Made by a program: the position numbers and the translations under genes
From: Bacteroidales bacterium
GTDB lineage: Bacteria > Bacteroidota > Bacteroidia > Bacteroidales > UBA3663
DNA length: 5,289 nucleotides
Assembly: GCA_016293065.1 (NCBI GenBank)
Contig: JAEDEY010000119.1
Span: 1-5,289 of the forward strand
Direction of reading: 5' to 3'
The notes under the pieces: generated by a model
Databases searched by the model: none
Told to the model about the DNA's origin: nothing
What the model saw: the letters and a program-made list of their open reading frames with translations, nothing else
Shown here: positions 1 through 4,839 of the stretch, piece after piece
Numbering within the stretch: the first letter of the stretch is position 1
Layout of the letters: the number at the start of each line of letters is the position of its first letter

Positions 1-5
1 TTTTT

Positions 6-22
6 TCACTTGATGGAAGTGA
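6..22 (-). other. Small hairpin just downstream of rpsO
   Basis: TCACTT (6-11) and AAGTGA (17-22) form a 6-bp stem with a 5-base loop, 8 bases beyond the rpsO stop codon. Read in the rpsO direction it is followed by a run of A (bases 6 to 1), not U, so by itself it is not a standard intrinsic terminator. The A run could be the 5' arm of a longer A/U-flanked terminator continuing outside the window, which cannot be seen. It may equally be chance or a 3'-end stabilising hairpin. Confidence 0.25.
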
Positions 23-30
23 GCACCTTC

Positions 31-300
31 TTATCGACGGAGACCGAGTTCCTTAACGATAGCACGGTAACGGTTGATGTCCTTCTTTGCGAGGTAGTCG
101 AGCATGCGACGACGCTTACCTACGAGCATCTTCATAGAACGGCTTGTAGCGTAATCCTTGTGGTTTGCGCGGAGGTGATCAGTGAGGTGAGCGATGCGGA
201 AAGAGAACAATGCGATCTGAGCCTCTGGAGAACCAGTGTCAGTAGCACCCTTACCATACTTTGCGAAGATTTCTTCCTTCTTAGCTGAATCCAAGTACAT
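31..300 (-). CDS. rpsO: 30S ribosomal protein S15
   Basis: Ribosomal protein S15 is a primary 16S rRNA-binding protein. It binds the three-way junction of the central domain and nucleates the small-subunit platform. The 89-residue product matches the family's usual 88-89 residues. It is all-helical in pattern and carries the family landmarks: DTGSPEAQIA (about 21-30), the LTDHLRANHKDY segment (about 39-50) that contacts rRNA, the basic GKRRRMLDYL stretch (about 61-70), and the GLRR C-terminus. The ATG at 300-298 gives the standard N-terminus; there is no Shine-Dalgarno sequence, as expected in Bacteroidota. The gene is monocistronic as far as visible and divergent from xseB. A promoter and a leader of about 120 bases lie upstream, leaving room for the autogenous control by S15 known in several bacteria. 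Identification is very secure. Confidence 0.98.
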   Translation of the reverse strand: MYLDSAKKEEIFAKYGKGATDTGSPEAQIALFSFRIAHLTDHLRANHKDYATSRSMKMLVGKRRRMLDYLAKKDINRYRAIVKELGLRR

Positions 301-420
301 AGTTGTAATGTAGTTAAAATGTTAATAATAGAGGTCGAGCTGGAAACTCTTCCAAATTAAGTCGATGGGTCAGAGCCGAAACCCTTGCCATTCTATCTTT
401 TTGATTGTTAGACCAAAAAA
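301..420 (-). promoter_or_regulatory. rpsO 5' leader with candidate hairpins
   Basis: If transcription starts near base 420, the rpsO mRNA has an untranslated leader of about 120 bases. In the transcript direction it can form GGGU/ACCC (384-381 with 370-367) around a 10-base loop. It can also form UGGAA/UUCCA (354-350 with 345-341) with loop GAGU, enclosed by two UCGA tetramers (365-362 and 338-335) that can pair with each other. S15 represses its own translation through leader structures in several bacteria, but these structures differ between phyla. I cannot match this one to a known class. The stems are short and the regulatory role is an inference. Confidence 0.35.
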
Positions 421-426
421 GCGACG

Positions 427-458
427 CAAAGTTATAGCATATTTTACAAATTGCCAAG
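427..458 (-). promoter_or_regulatory. Predicted rpsO promoter (Bacteroidota type)
   Basis: Read on the minus strand, TAACTTTG (434-427) fits the Bacteroidota -7 element TAnnTTTG exactly. A weaker -33-like CTTG lies at 458-455, with 20 bases between the boxes. The predicted start is about 5-8 bases past the -7 box, near base 420. The -33 match is imperfect (TTTG is consensus); an alternative CAAA on the plus strand (447-450) would give only a 12-base spacer, which is too short. Confidence 0.6.
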
Positions 459-494
459 CTTTCTGTCGATTATTTGTTGTTTTCTATCTCATTT

Positions 495-526
495 TTTGTT
501 ATTTTGTCAAATATAGATTATCTTTG
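495..526 (+). promoter_or_regulatory. Predicted xseB-gltX-waaA promoter
   Basis: TTTG (495-498) and TATCTTTG (519-526) match both boxes of the Bacteroidota vegetative promoter exactly, separated by 20 bases. The predicted transcription start is about 531-534. This leaves an unusually short leader of roughly 14-17 bases before the ATG at 548. The site faces away from the rpsO promoter, with about 35-60 bases between the two, so the two units form a compact divergent control region. Confidence 0.7.
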
Positions 527-547
527 CAGCCTATTTATATGCGAAAT

Positions 548-742
548 ATGGCAGACAACTTGAAATATGCAGATGCAATGAAGGAGCTCGAACAGATTGT
601 GTCGAAGCTCCAGAATCCCAATTGTGACGTTGACGAATTATGCAGCCTCACCGCCAAGGCCATCGAGCTGCTCAACTTCTGTAAGGCAAAGCTCACCAAG
701 GTCGATGAGGATCTTGTCAAGTTGCTCGAGAATATCGAATAA
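548..742 (+). CDS. xseB: Exodeoxyribonuclease VII small subunit
   Basis: XseB is the small subunit of exonuclease VII, which degrades single-stranded DNA to oligonucleotides in both directions. Several copies wrap the large XseA subunit. The 64-residue product shows the family's helical-hairpin pattern: YADAMKELEQIVSKLQ (7-22), then a short acidic turn with DVDEL, then a second helix with the AIELLNFCKAKL segment (about 38-49), and an acidic tail ending LLENIE. Length fits the family (about 60-80). The frame is open upstream to 365, and an ATG also lies at 539. I choose 548 because the predicted transcription start is near 531-534 and residues before 548 do not resemble XseB. The gene is first in the unit, 18 bases before gltX. 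The usual partner xseA is not adjacent, so it must lie elsewhere in the genome. Confidence 0.88.
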   Translation: MADNLKYADAMKELEQIVSKLQNPNCDVDELCSLTAKAIELLNFCKAKLTKVDEDLVKLLENIE

Positions 743-760
743 TATAAAAGCAATATAGAA

Positions 761-2269
761 ATGGAAAAACCTGTAGTAGTTAGATTTGCTCCATCACCGA
801 CTGGACCTCTCCACATTGGTGGTGTGCGCACATGTCTTTACAATTATCTCTTTGCACGCCAGCATGGTGGCAAGCTGCTGTTCCGTATCGAGGACACCGA
901 CAGCCAGCGTTTTGTGCCGGGTGCAGAACAGTATATCCTTGATTCGTTCAAGTGGCTCGGTATTGAATTCGACGAGGGCGTAGGCTTCGGCGGTGACCAT
1001 GGCCCATATCGCCAGAGTGAGCGCCGCGACATCTATAAGAAATATGTGAAGGTGCTGCTTGACAGTGGCAAGGCTTACTATGCATTCGACACCAAGGAAG
1101 AACTCGATGCCGCACGTGCCGCTACTCCTAACTTCCAGTATGACGCTTCGACTCGCGGCAATATGCGCAACAGCATCAGCCTCGGCATGGAAGAGGCTCA
1201 GCGCCTCATCGACAATGGCGAGAACTATGTGGTGCGTTTTCGCATTGAGCCAGGCGAGGAGGTTCTGGTCAACGACCTTATCCGTGGCGAAGTGCGCATC
1301 AACTCAAGCATCCTCGACGATAAGGTGCTCTACAAGAGTGCCGACGAGCTGCCTACCTATCATATGGCTAACATAGTCGATGACCACCTGATGGAGGTCA
1401 CTCATGTGATACGTGGCGAGGAGTGGCTGCCATCGTCACCACTGCATGTCCTCCTCTACCGTGCGTTCGGCTGGGAGGCTCCACAGTTTGCACATCTGCC
1501 TCTGCTCCTTGCACCTGAAGGCAACGGCAAGCTCTCGAAGCGCGATGGCGACAAGTATGGCTTCCCTGTGTTCCCATTGCTGTGGAACGTACCAGGCACC
1601 GACACAACCTATTCTGGCTATCGCGAGTGCGGCTATCTGCCTGAGGCTGTGGTCAACTTCCTTGCATTGCTTGGCTGGAACCCTGGCAATGACCAGGATT
1701 TCATGACTATGGACGAGATGATCAGCCTCTTCGACCTTGCCAAGTGTTCGAAGAATGGTGCTCACTTCGACATCAAGCGACTCCTCTGGTTCAACCATCA
1801 TTATCTGCAGGAGTGCGACGAGCAGATGCTTGTAGATACTCTCAAGACACAGATTGCCGAACATGGCGCAGATGCCAAGAGCGATGAGTATGTCAAGACC
1901 GTGGTGCAGATGATGAAGGAGCGTATCAACCTTCCACAGGAACTGTGGGAGCAGTGTAACTTCTTCTTTGCCGCACCTACAGAGTTTGACGAGAAGTCGC
2001 TCAAGAAGTGGTGGAAGCCTGAGGCTCCAAAGTATGTATCGGAACTCTGCGATTTCCTTGAGGCACAGGATGATTGGACTGGCGAGACCCTTGAGCCAAA
2101 GGTTATGGAGTGGATTGCAAGCAAGGAGTACAAGACAGGAGCAGTGATGAATGCCTTCCGCGTGACGCTCGTAGGCGCAGCTCGTGGCCCACAGATCTTT
2201 GCCATTACCGATATGCTTGGACGTGAGGAATCGTTGCGCCGTGCACGTAAGGCCGTAGAAACTCTGTAA
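761..2269 (+). CDS. gltX: Glutamyl-tRNA synthetase
   Basis: GluRS charges tRNA-Glu with glutamate using ATP in the cytoplasm and is a class I synthetase. The 502-residue product is full length for the family. The Rossmann-fold start has RFAPSPTGPLHIGG (8-21), with HIGG as the class I HIGH signature. FRIEDTDSQR (41-50) is a GluRS family block. SADELPTYH (193-201) and HVIRGEEW (215-222) belong to the active-site region. GKLSKRDGDKYG (256-267) holds KLSKR, equivalent to KMSKS. The helical anticodon-binding domain follows from about 330. The zinc-binding cysteines of the E. coli type (around residues 98-125) are absent, so this is a zinc-less form. A segment at about 268-290 (FPVFPLLW...YSGYRE) just after KLSKR looks like a Bacteroidota-type extension. 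It lies 18 bases after xseB and 3 bases before waaA, so cotranscription is likely. Confidence 0.98.
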   Translation: MEKPVVVRFAPSPTGPLHIGGVRTCLYNYLFARQHGGKLLFRIEDTDSQRFVPGAEQYILDSFKWLGIEFDEGVGFGGDHGPYRQSERRDIYKKYVKVLLDSGKAYYAFDTKEELDAARAATPNFQYDASTRGNMRNSISLGMEEAQRLIDNGENYVVRFRIEPGEEVLVNDLIRGEVRINSSILDDKVLYKSADELPTYHMANIVDDHLMEVTHVIRGEEWLPSSPLHVLLYRAFGWEAPQFAHLPLLLAPEGNGKLSKRDGDKYGFPVFPLLWNVPGTDTTYSGYRECGYLPEAVVNFLALLGWNPGNDQDFMTMDEMISLFDLAKCSKNGAHFDIKRLLWFNHHYLQECDEQMLVDTLKTQIAEHGADAKSDEYVKTVVQMMKERINLPQELWEQCNFFFAAPTEFDEKSLKKWWKPEAPKYVSELCDFLEAQDDWTGETLEPKVMEWIASKEYKTGAVMNAFRVTLVGAARGPQIFAITDMLGREESLRRARKAVETL

Positions 2270-2272
2270 GCA

Positions 2273-3523
2273 ATGAATCTACTGTATAACATAGCAATCG
2301 ACACATACGTCAGGGGTATCAAGATTGCGGCTTCGGTGGGCAAGCAGAAGGCCATGCAGATGGAGATGGGACGCGACCAATGGGCAGAGGTTCTTGCCGA
2401 AAAGATGGCTGAACTTAGGAAGTTCTGTCCGAATCCACGCATCATCTGGTTTCATGCAGCCAGCCTTGGCGAATTCGAACAGGGACGTCCGCTCATCGAG
2501 CAGCTCCGCGAGAAATATCCTGAATACAAGATTCTGCTCACCTTCTTCAGTCCGTCGGGGTATGAGGTGAGGAAGAACTACAAGGGTGCCGATATCATCT
2601 GCTATCTGCCTTATGATAAGAAGTCGGAGGCAATGAAGTTTATAGATATTGTCAAGCCCGAGAAGGTGTTCTTCGTGAAGTATGAGTTCTGGGGCAACAT
2701 GCTCGAGGAACTGAACCGACGCAATATTCCTGTCTATCTCATCAGCGGCATTTTCCGCGAGAAGCAGGTGTTCTTCAAATGGTATGGAGGTGTGATGCGT
2801 CCTGTGCTTCATATGTTCCAGCATCTCTTTGTCCAGGACGAGAAGTCGAAGGCATTGCTCAATAGCATTAATATTAATAATGTAACCGTCTGTGGCGACA
2901 CTCGTTTCGACCGTGTGCTCTCCATTCAGCAGCAGGCCAAGCAATACCAGTGGGCAGCCGACTTCCGCTCGACGTCCGACTTCATCCTCGTGGCAGGTTC
3001 GTCGTGGCCAAAGGATGAGGAAATATTGCTCGAGCACTTCAACGCGCATCCAGAGATGAAGCTTATCATAGCGCCTCACGAGATACACGAGGAGCATGTG
3101 CAGAGCATCATCGCCAGACTCAAGCGCCCATTTATGCGCTATTCTCAGCTCGATGAGAGCAAGGTGAAGAATGTCGATTGCATCATCATCGACGCCATTG
3201 GTTTCCTGAGCAGCATATATCGCTATGGTGACGTGGCTTATATCGGCGGAGGCTTTGGCGTAGGCATTCACAATACACTCGAAGCCGCTGTCTATGGCAT
3301 TCCGGTAATCTTCGGTCCTAACCATCAGGCATTCCGCGAGGCATTGGGCCTGCTCGCCGAGGGCGGAGGTTTCACTATCGGCGATGCAGTTGGTTACGAT
3401 GCCATCATGAAGACTTTCATGACCGATAGCAAAGCCCTGAAAGAGGCTGGAACAAAAGCTGGAGCCTATGTGAAGGACAATAGCGGAGCGAGCGACGCAA
3501 TATTCAGCGCAGTTTTTAATTAA
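2273..3523 (+). CDS. waaA: 3-deoxy-D-manno-octulosonic acid (Kdo) transferase
   Basis: WaaA (KdtA; glycosyltransferase family GT30) transfers Kdo from CMP-Kdo to the lipid A precursor on the inner face of the cytoplasmic membrane, the first step of LPS core assembly. The 416-residue product is normal length. The N-terminus (1-22) is hydrophobic/amphipathic and probably associates with the membrane. The acceptor domain carries WFHAASLGEFEQ (59-70), where E67 corresponds to the catalytic Glu of the family. KYEFW (136-140), LISGIFR (156-162) and CGDTRFDRV (207-215) follow. The donor domain has AGSSWPKDE (241-249), APHEIHEEH (267-275), GGGFGVGIHN (325-334) and EAAVYGIPVIFGPNHQAF (337-354), the CMP-Kdo binding signature. 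Whether it adds one or two Kdo residues cannot be read from sequence; Bacteroides lipid A generally carries one. It starts 3 bases after gltX and is followed by a strong terminator. Confidence 0.96.
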   Translation: MNLLYNIAIDTYVRGIKIAASVGKQKAMQMEMGRDQWAEVLAEKMAELRKFCPNPRIIWFHAASLGEFEQGRPLIEQLREKYPEYKILLTFFSPSGYEVRKNYKGADIICYLPYDKKSEAMKFIDIVKPEKVFFVKYEFWGNMLEELNRRNIPVYLISGIFREKQVFFKWYGGVMRPVLHMFQHLFVQDEKSKALLNSININNVTVCGDTRFDRVLSIQQQAKQYQWAADFRSTSDFILVAGSSWPKDEEILLEHFNAHPEMKLIIAPHEIHEEHVQSIIARLKRPFMRYSQLDESKVKNVDCIIIDAIGFLSSIYRYGDVAYIGGGFGVGIHNTLEAAVYGIPVIFGPNHQAFREALGLLAEGGGFTIGDAVGYDAIMKTFMTDSKALKEAGTKAGAYVKDNSGASDAIFSAVFN

Positions 3524-3557
3524 GAATAATAACCCCTTTTCCGACCAAAATATGTAT

Positions 3558-3596
3558 AGCCATTTCTGACAATCTCATCAGAAGTGGCTTTTTTTT
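3558..3596 (+). terminator. Intrinsic terminator of the xseB-gltX-waaA unit
   Basis: AGCCATTTCTGA (3558-3569) pairs with TCAGAAGTGGCT (3578-3589), 12 bp with a single G-U pair, around an 8-base loop. It is followed by an uninterrupted run of T to 3596. It begins 34 bases after the waaA stop codon. Confidence 0.93.
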
Positions 3597-3613
3597 GCTA
3601 CTAATCATAGGTC

Positions 3614-3635
3614 ATTTGCAAGATATAATTTGCAA
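3614..3635. repeat. Short direct repeat ATTTGCAA upstream of the small-gene promoter
   Basis: ATTTGCAA occurs at 3614-3621 and again at 3628-3635, a 14-base period. The block lies about 50-70 bases upstream of the predicted promoter at 3682-3712. It could be a binding site or chance in AT-rich DNA. A looser CGATT-type repeat (CGATTGA, then CGATTTT) follows at about 3655-3669. No other feature is visible in 3597-3681. Confidence 0.3.
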
Positions 3636-3681
3636 AGAATATCAATACTGCAACCGATTGAACGATTTTGGAGGTCGAATG

Positions 3682-3712
3682 ATTGTGGAGTTAGAAAAGT
3701 GATATAACTTTG
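3682..3712 (+). promoter_or_regulatory. Predicted promoter of the 42-codon gene
   Basis: TAACTTTG (3705-3712) matches the -7 consensus exactly. ATTG (3682-3685) lies 19 bases upstream and supplies the TTG core of the -33 box. The predicted transcription start is about 3717-3720. The site lies between the waaA terminator and the small ORF, and points into that ORF. Confidence 0.65.
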
Positions 3713-3715
3713 CGG

Positions 3716-3820
3716 TGTCGGAACATAAACCGGACAGTTAAATATTGAAATTATTTTTTAAAACCAAAGTTTTAAGTGGCTATGCCACAGTTAGTTATTT
3801 TTAAGGTATTGTAATAAATT
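3716..3820 (+). promoter_or_regulatory. Structured 5' leader of the 42-codon gene
   Basis: This stretch of about 100 bases contains two abutting perfect hairpins. The first is TTAAAAC/GTTTTAA (3758-3764 with 3769-3775) with loop CAAA. Immediately after it comes GTGGC/GCCAC (3776-3780 with 3784-3788) with loop TAT. A weaker bulged stem, TGTCGG with CCGGACA (3716-3721, 3730-3736), sits at the predicted 5' end. An ATG in the second hairpin (3782-3784) opens a 10-codon frame (MPQLVIFKVL) that stops at 3812-3814, 6 bases before the main ATG. The arrangement suggests post-transcriptional control, but I match it to no known riboswitch or leader family. Confidence 0.4.
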
Positions 3821-3949
3821 ATGGTTATGAAAAATTTTGGAAAGGTATTAAAGAAGGGTGTTAAAAAGGGTGTAATGTTCTATCTTGAGGGCATGAACCG
3901 CACCAGCGCAATGTATGTGGCAAAAAATAACACATTGAATTTGCGTTAA
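3821..3949 (+). CDS. Small basic protein of 42 residues, unrecognised
   Basis: This short ORF encodes a 42-residue protein starting MVMKNFGKVL; the Met codon at 3827 would give 40 residues. I do not recognise it. Residues 11-18 are a tandem KKGV repeat, also visible in the DNA as AAGGGTGT at 3854 and 3866. Residues 4-25 could form an amphipathic helix with F6, V9/L10, V14, V18 and L22 on one face and lysines on the other. The rest (MNRTSAMYVAKNNTLNLR) is polar. By count there are nine Lys/Arg against one Glu, so it is strongly cationic. There is no signal peptide, cysteine or clear transmembrane segment. Support for it being a real gene is the dedicated promoter, the AT-rich start context usual here, and two terminator-like hairpins directly after the stop. 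A nucleic-acid-, ribosome- or membrane-binding role, or a peptide toxin/bacteriocin, are all possible; none is shown. Confidence 0.62.
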   Translation: MVMKNFGKVLKKGVKKGVMFYLEGMNRTSAMYVAKNNTLNLR

Positions 3950-3952
3950 TTG

Positions 3953-3979
3953 AAAAGTTCTTCGGAACTTTTGTTTGAG
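3953..3979 (+). terminator. cUUCGg hairpin after the 42-codon gene
   Basis: AAAAGTTC (3953-3960) pairs perfectly with GAACTTTT (3965-3972) around TTCG, giving the very stable cUUCGg tetraloop 3 bases after the stop codon. The following bases GTTTGAG are only moderately U-rich, so it may terminate weakly or protect the mRNA 3' end. A stronger terminator follows at 3999-4041. Confidence 0.6.
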
Positions 3980-3998
3980 TTAATAAATCATCAATATC

Positions 3999-4041
3999 GT
4001 AGAGAGTTGGGTAGTCCGGTCGCCAACTCTCTACTTTTTTT
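3999..4041 (+). terminator. Strong intrinsic terminator before the SGNH gene
   Basis: GTAGAGAGTTGG (3999-4010) pairs without mismatch with CCAACTCTCTAC (4023-4034) around a 12-base loop, followed by seven T (4035-4041). It insulates the SGNH hydrolase gene from the small gene. The next gene's -33 box starts only 7 bases after the T run. Confidence 0.93.
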
Positions 4042-4048
4042 ATGCGAT

Positions 4049-4082
4049 TTTGACCATCGAATCGAAATTATTGTTATCTTTG
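4049..4082 (+). promoter_or_regulatory. Predicted promoter of the SGNH hydrolase gene
   Basis: TTTG (4049-4052) and TATCTTTG (4075-4082) match both Bacteroidota promoter boxes, with a 22-base spacer at the long end of the usual range. The predicted start is near 4088, giving a leader of about 30 AT-rich bases before the ATG at 4117. Confidence 0.65.
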
Positions 4083-4116
4083 CACAGATTTTAATAAACT
4101 TTTAACCTTTCATACG

Positions 4117-4806
4117 ATGAGAAAAATCTATCTTTTTCTTATGCTCATACTGCCAGTAATGGCAATGGCACAGACGCGCGTCACAATCTTCGGTGACAGT
4201 TATTCTACATTCGAGGGTTCTATTCCTTCGACGCACGAACCATGGTATGCTCCAGAAGGAAGCACATGGGAGAAGAAGAACAATGATGTCAAGAAGGTCG
4301 AACAGACGTGGTGGTATCAGGTGATAGAGCGCATGGGCTGGCAACTTGAAACCAACAACTCGTGGAGCGGCTCGACCGTAGGCTATTTCGGTTATCAGAA
4401 TGAGAATTATCAGCCACGTTCGTTCAACACTCGCGTGGCGTATCTTGGTGAGCCCGATATCATCTTCTGCCTTGCTGGAACCAACGACAGCTGGACAGGC
4501 GAGAACCCAGGCGAATATAAGTATGCTAACTGGACAGAAAACGATATGTGGTACTTCCGCCCTGCATTGGCACGACTGCTGAGCACTATGAAGCAGAACT
4601 ATCCGCTGGCAAAGATCTTTTTTATTTTGAATACCCAGCTAAAAGACTGGACCACCGAGTCTGTACATGTGGTCTGCAAACATTATGACGTGCCTTGCAT
4701 TGACCTTCACGACATCGACAAGCAGGATGGACATCCTTCACAGGTGGGCATGAAGGCTATTGCCGATCAGGTGATAGAATTTGTCAAGAACGAGGCTGCC
4801 AAATAA
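4117..4806 (+). CDS. Exported SGNH/GDSL-type hydrolase
   Basis: This is a 229-residue predicted secreted esterase/lipase-like hydrolase. Residues 1-18 are a signal peptide: MRK, a hydrophobic core, then AMA with likely cleavage before Q19. There is no lipobox cysteine, so it is probably periplasmic or released rather than a lipoprotein. SGNH landmarks are IFGDSYS (24-30) with S28 as nucleophile, NSWSGST (81-87) with G85 as the block II glycine, GTND (121-124) with N123, and GHPSQVGM (205-212) with H206 as the catalytic His. The usual DxxH Asp three residues before His is Q203; D204 or D201 would have to serve instead, or a Ser-His dyad is used. The mature part holds ten tryptophans, suggesting a carbohydrate or glycan ligand. 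The substrate is unknown; acetylated sugars are plausible. It has its own promoter and appears to be a single-gene unit converging on the kinase gene 33 bases away. Confidence 0.85.
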   Translation: MRKIYLFLMLILPVMAMAQTRVTIFGDSYSTFEGSIPSTHEPWYAPEGSTWEKKNNDVKKVEQTWWYQVIERMGWQLETNNSWSGSTVGYFGYQNENYQPRSFNTRVAYLGEPDIIFCLAGTNDSWTGENPGEYKYANWTENDMWYFRPALARLLSTMKQNYPLAKIFFILNTQLKDWTTESVHVVCKHYDVPCIDLHDIDKQDGHPSQVGMKAIADQVIEFVKNEAAK

Positions 4807-4839
4807 TATAAGGTTAGTCCATGCCACACCTTCACATCT

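Noticed and set aside
365..547. Upstream extension of the xseB frame by 61 codons
   Set aside because: The added residues do not resemble XseB, and the stretch contains both predicted divergent promoters and the rpsO leader region, so it is non-coding.
743..760. Shine-Dalgarno site for gltX
   Set aside because: The gap is AT-rich with no GGAGG-like sequence, consistent with Bacteroidota translation initiation in general.
1436..2445. Minus-strand open frames opposite gltX and the gltX-waaA junction
   Set aside because: They overlap conserved coding sequence, show no family motifs and have no promoter-like sequence associated with them.
2279..3325. Long minus-strand open frame opposite waaA (348 codons)
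   Set aside because: It is fully antisense to a clearly conserved WaaA and its translation shows no recognisable domain. It is a by-product of codon usage in waaA.
3716..4041. The interval as a known structured RNA (RNase P RNA, tmRNA, 6S RNA)
   Set aside because: None of the diagnostic conserved segments I know for these RNAs is present, and an ORF with plausible context explains the central part better.
4102..4344. Minus-strand 80-codon frame opposite the SGNH signal peptide region
   Set aside because: It is a shadow of the SGNH gene, which has strong motif support, and it runs across that gene's leader.
4810..4832. AAGGT/ACCTT inverted repeat between the convergent stop codons, as a bidirectional terminator
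   Set aside because: Only 5 bp with a 13-base loop and no T run on either side; too weak to call.
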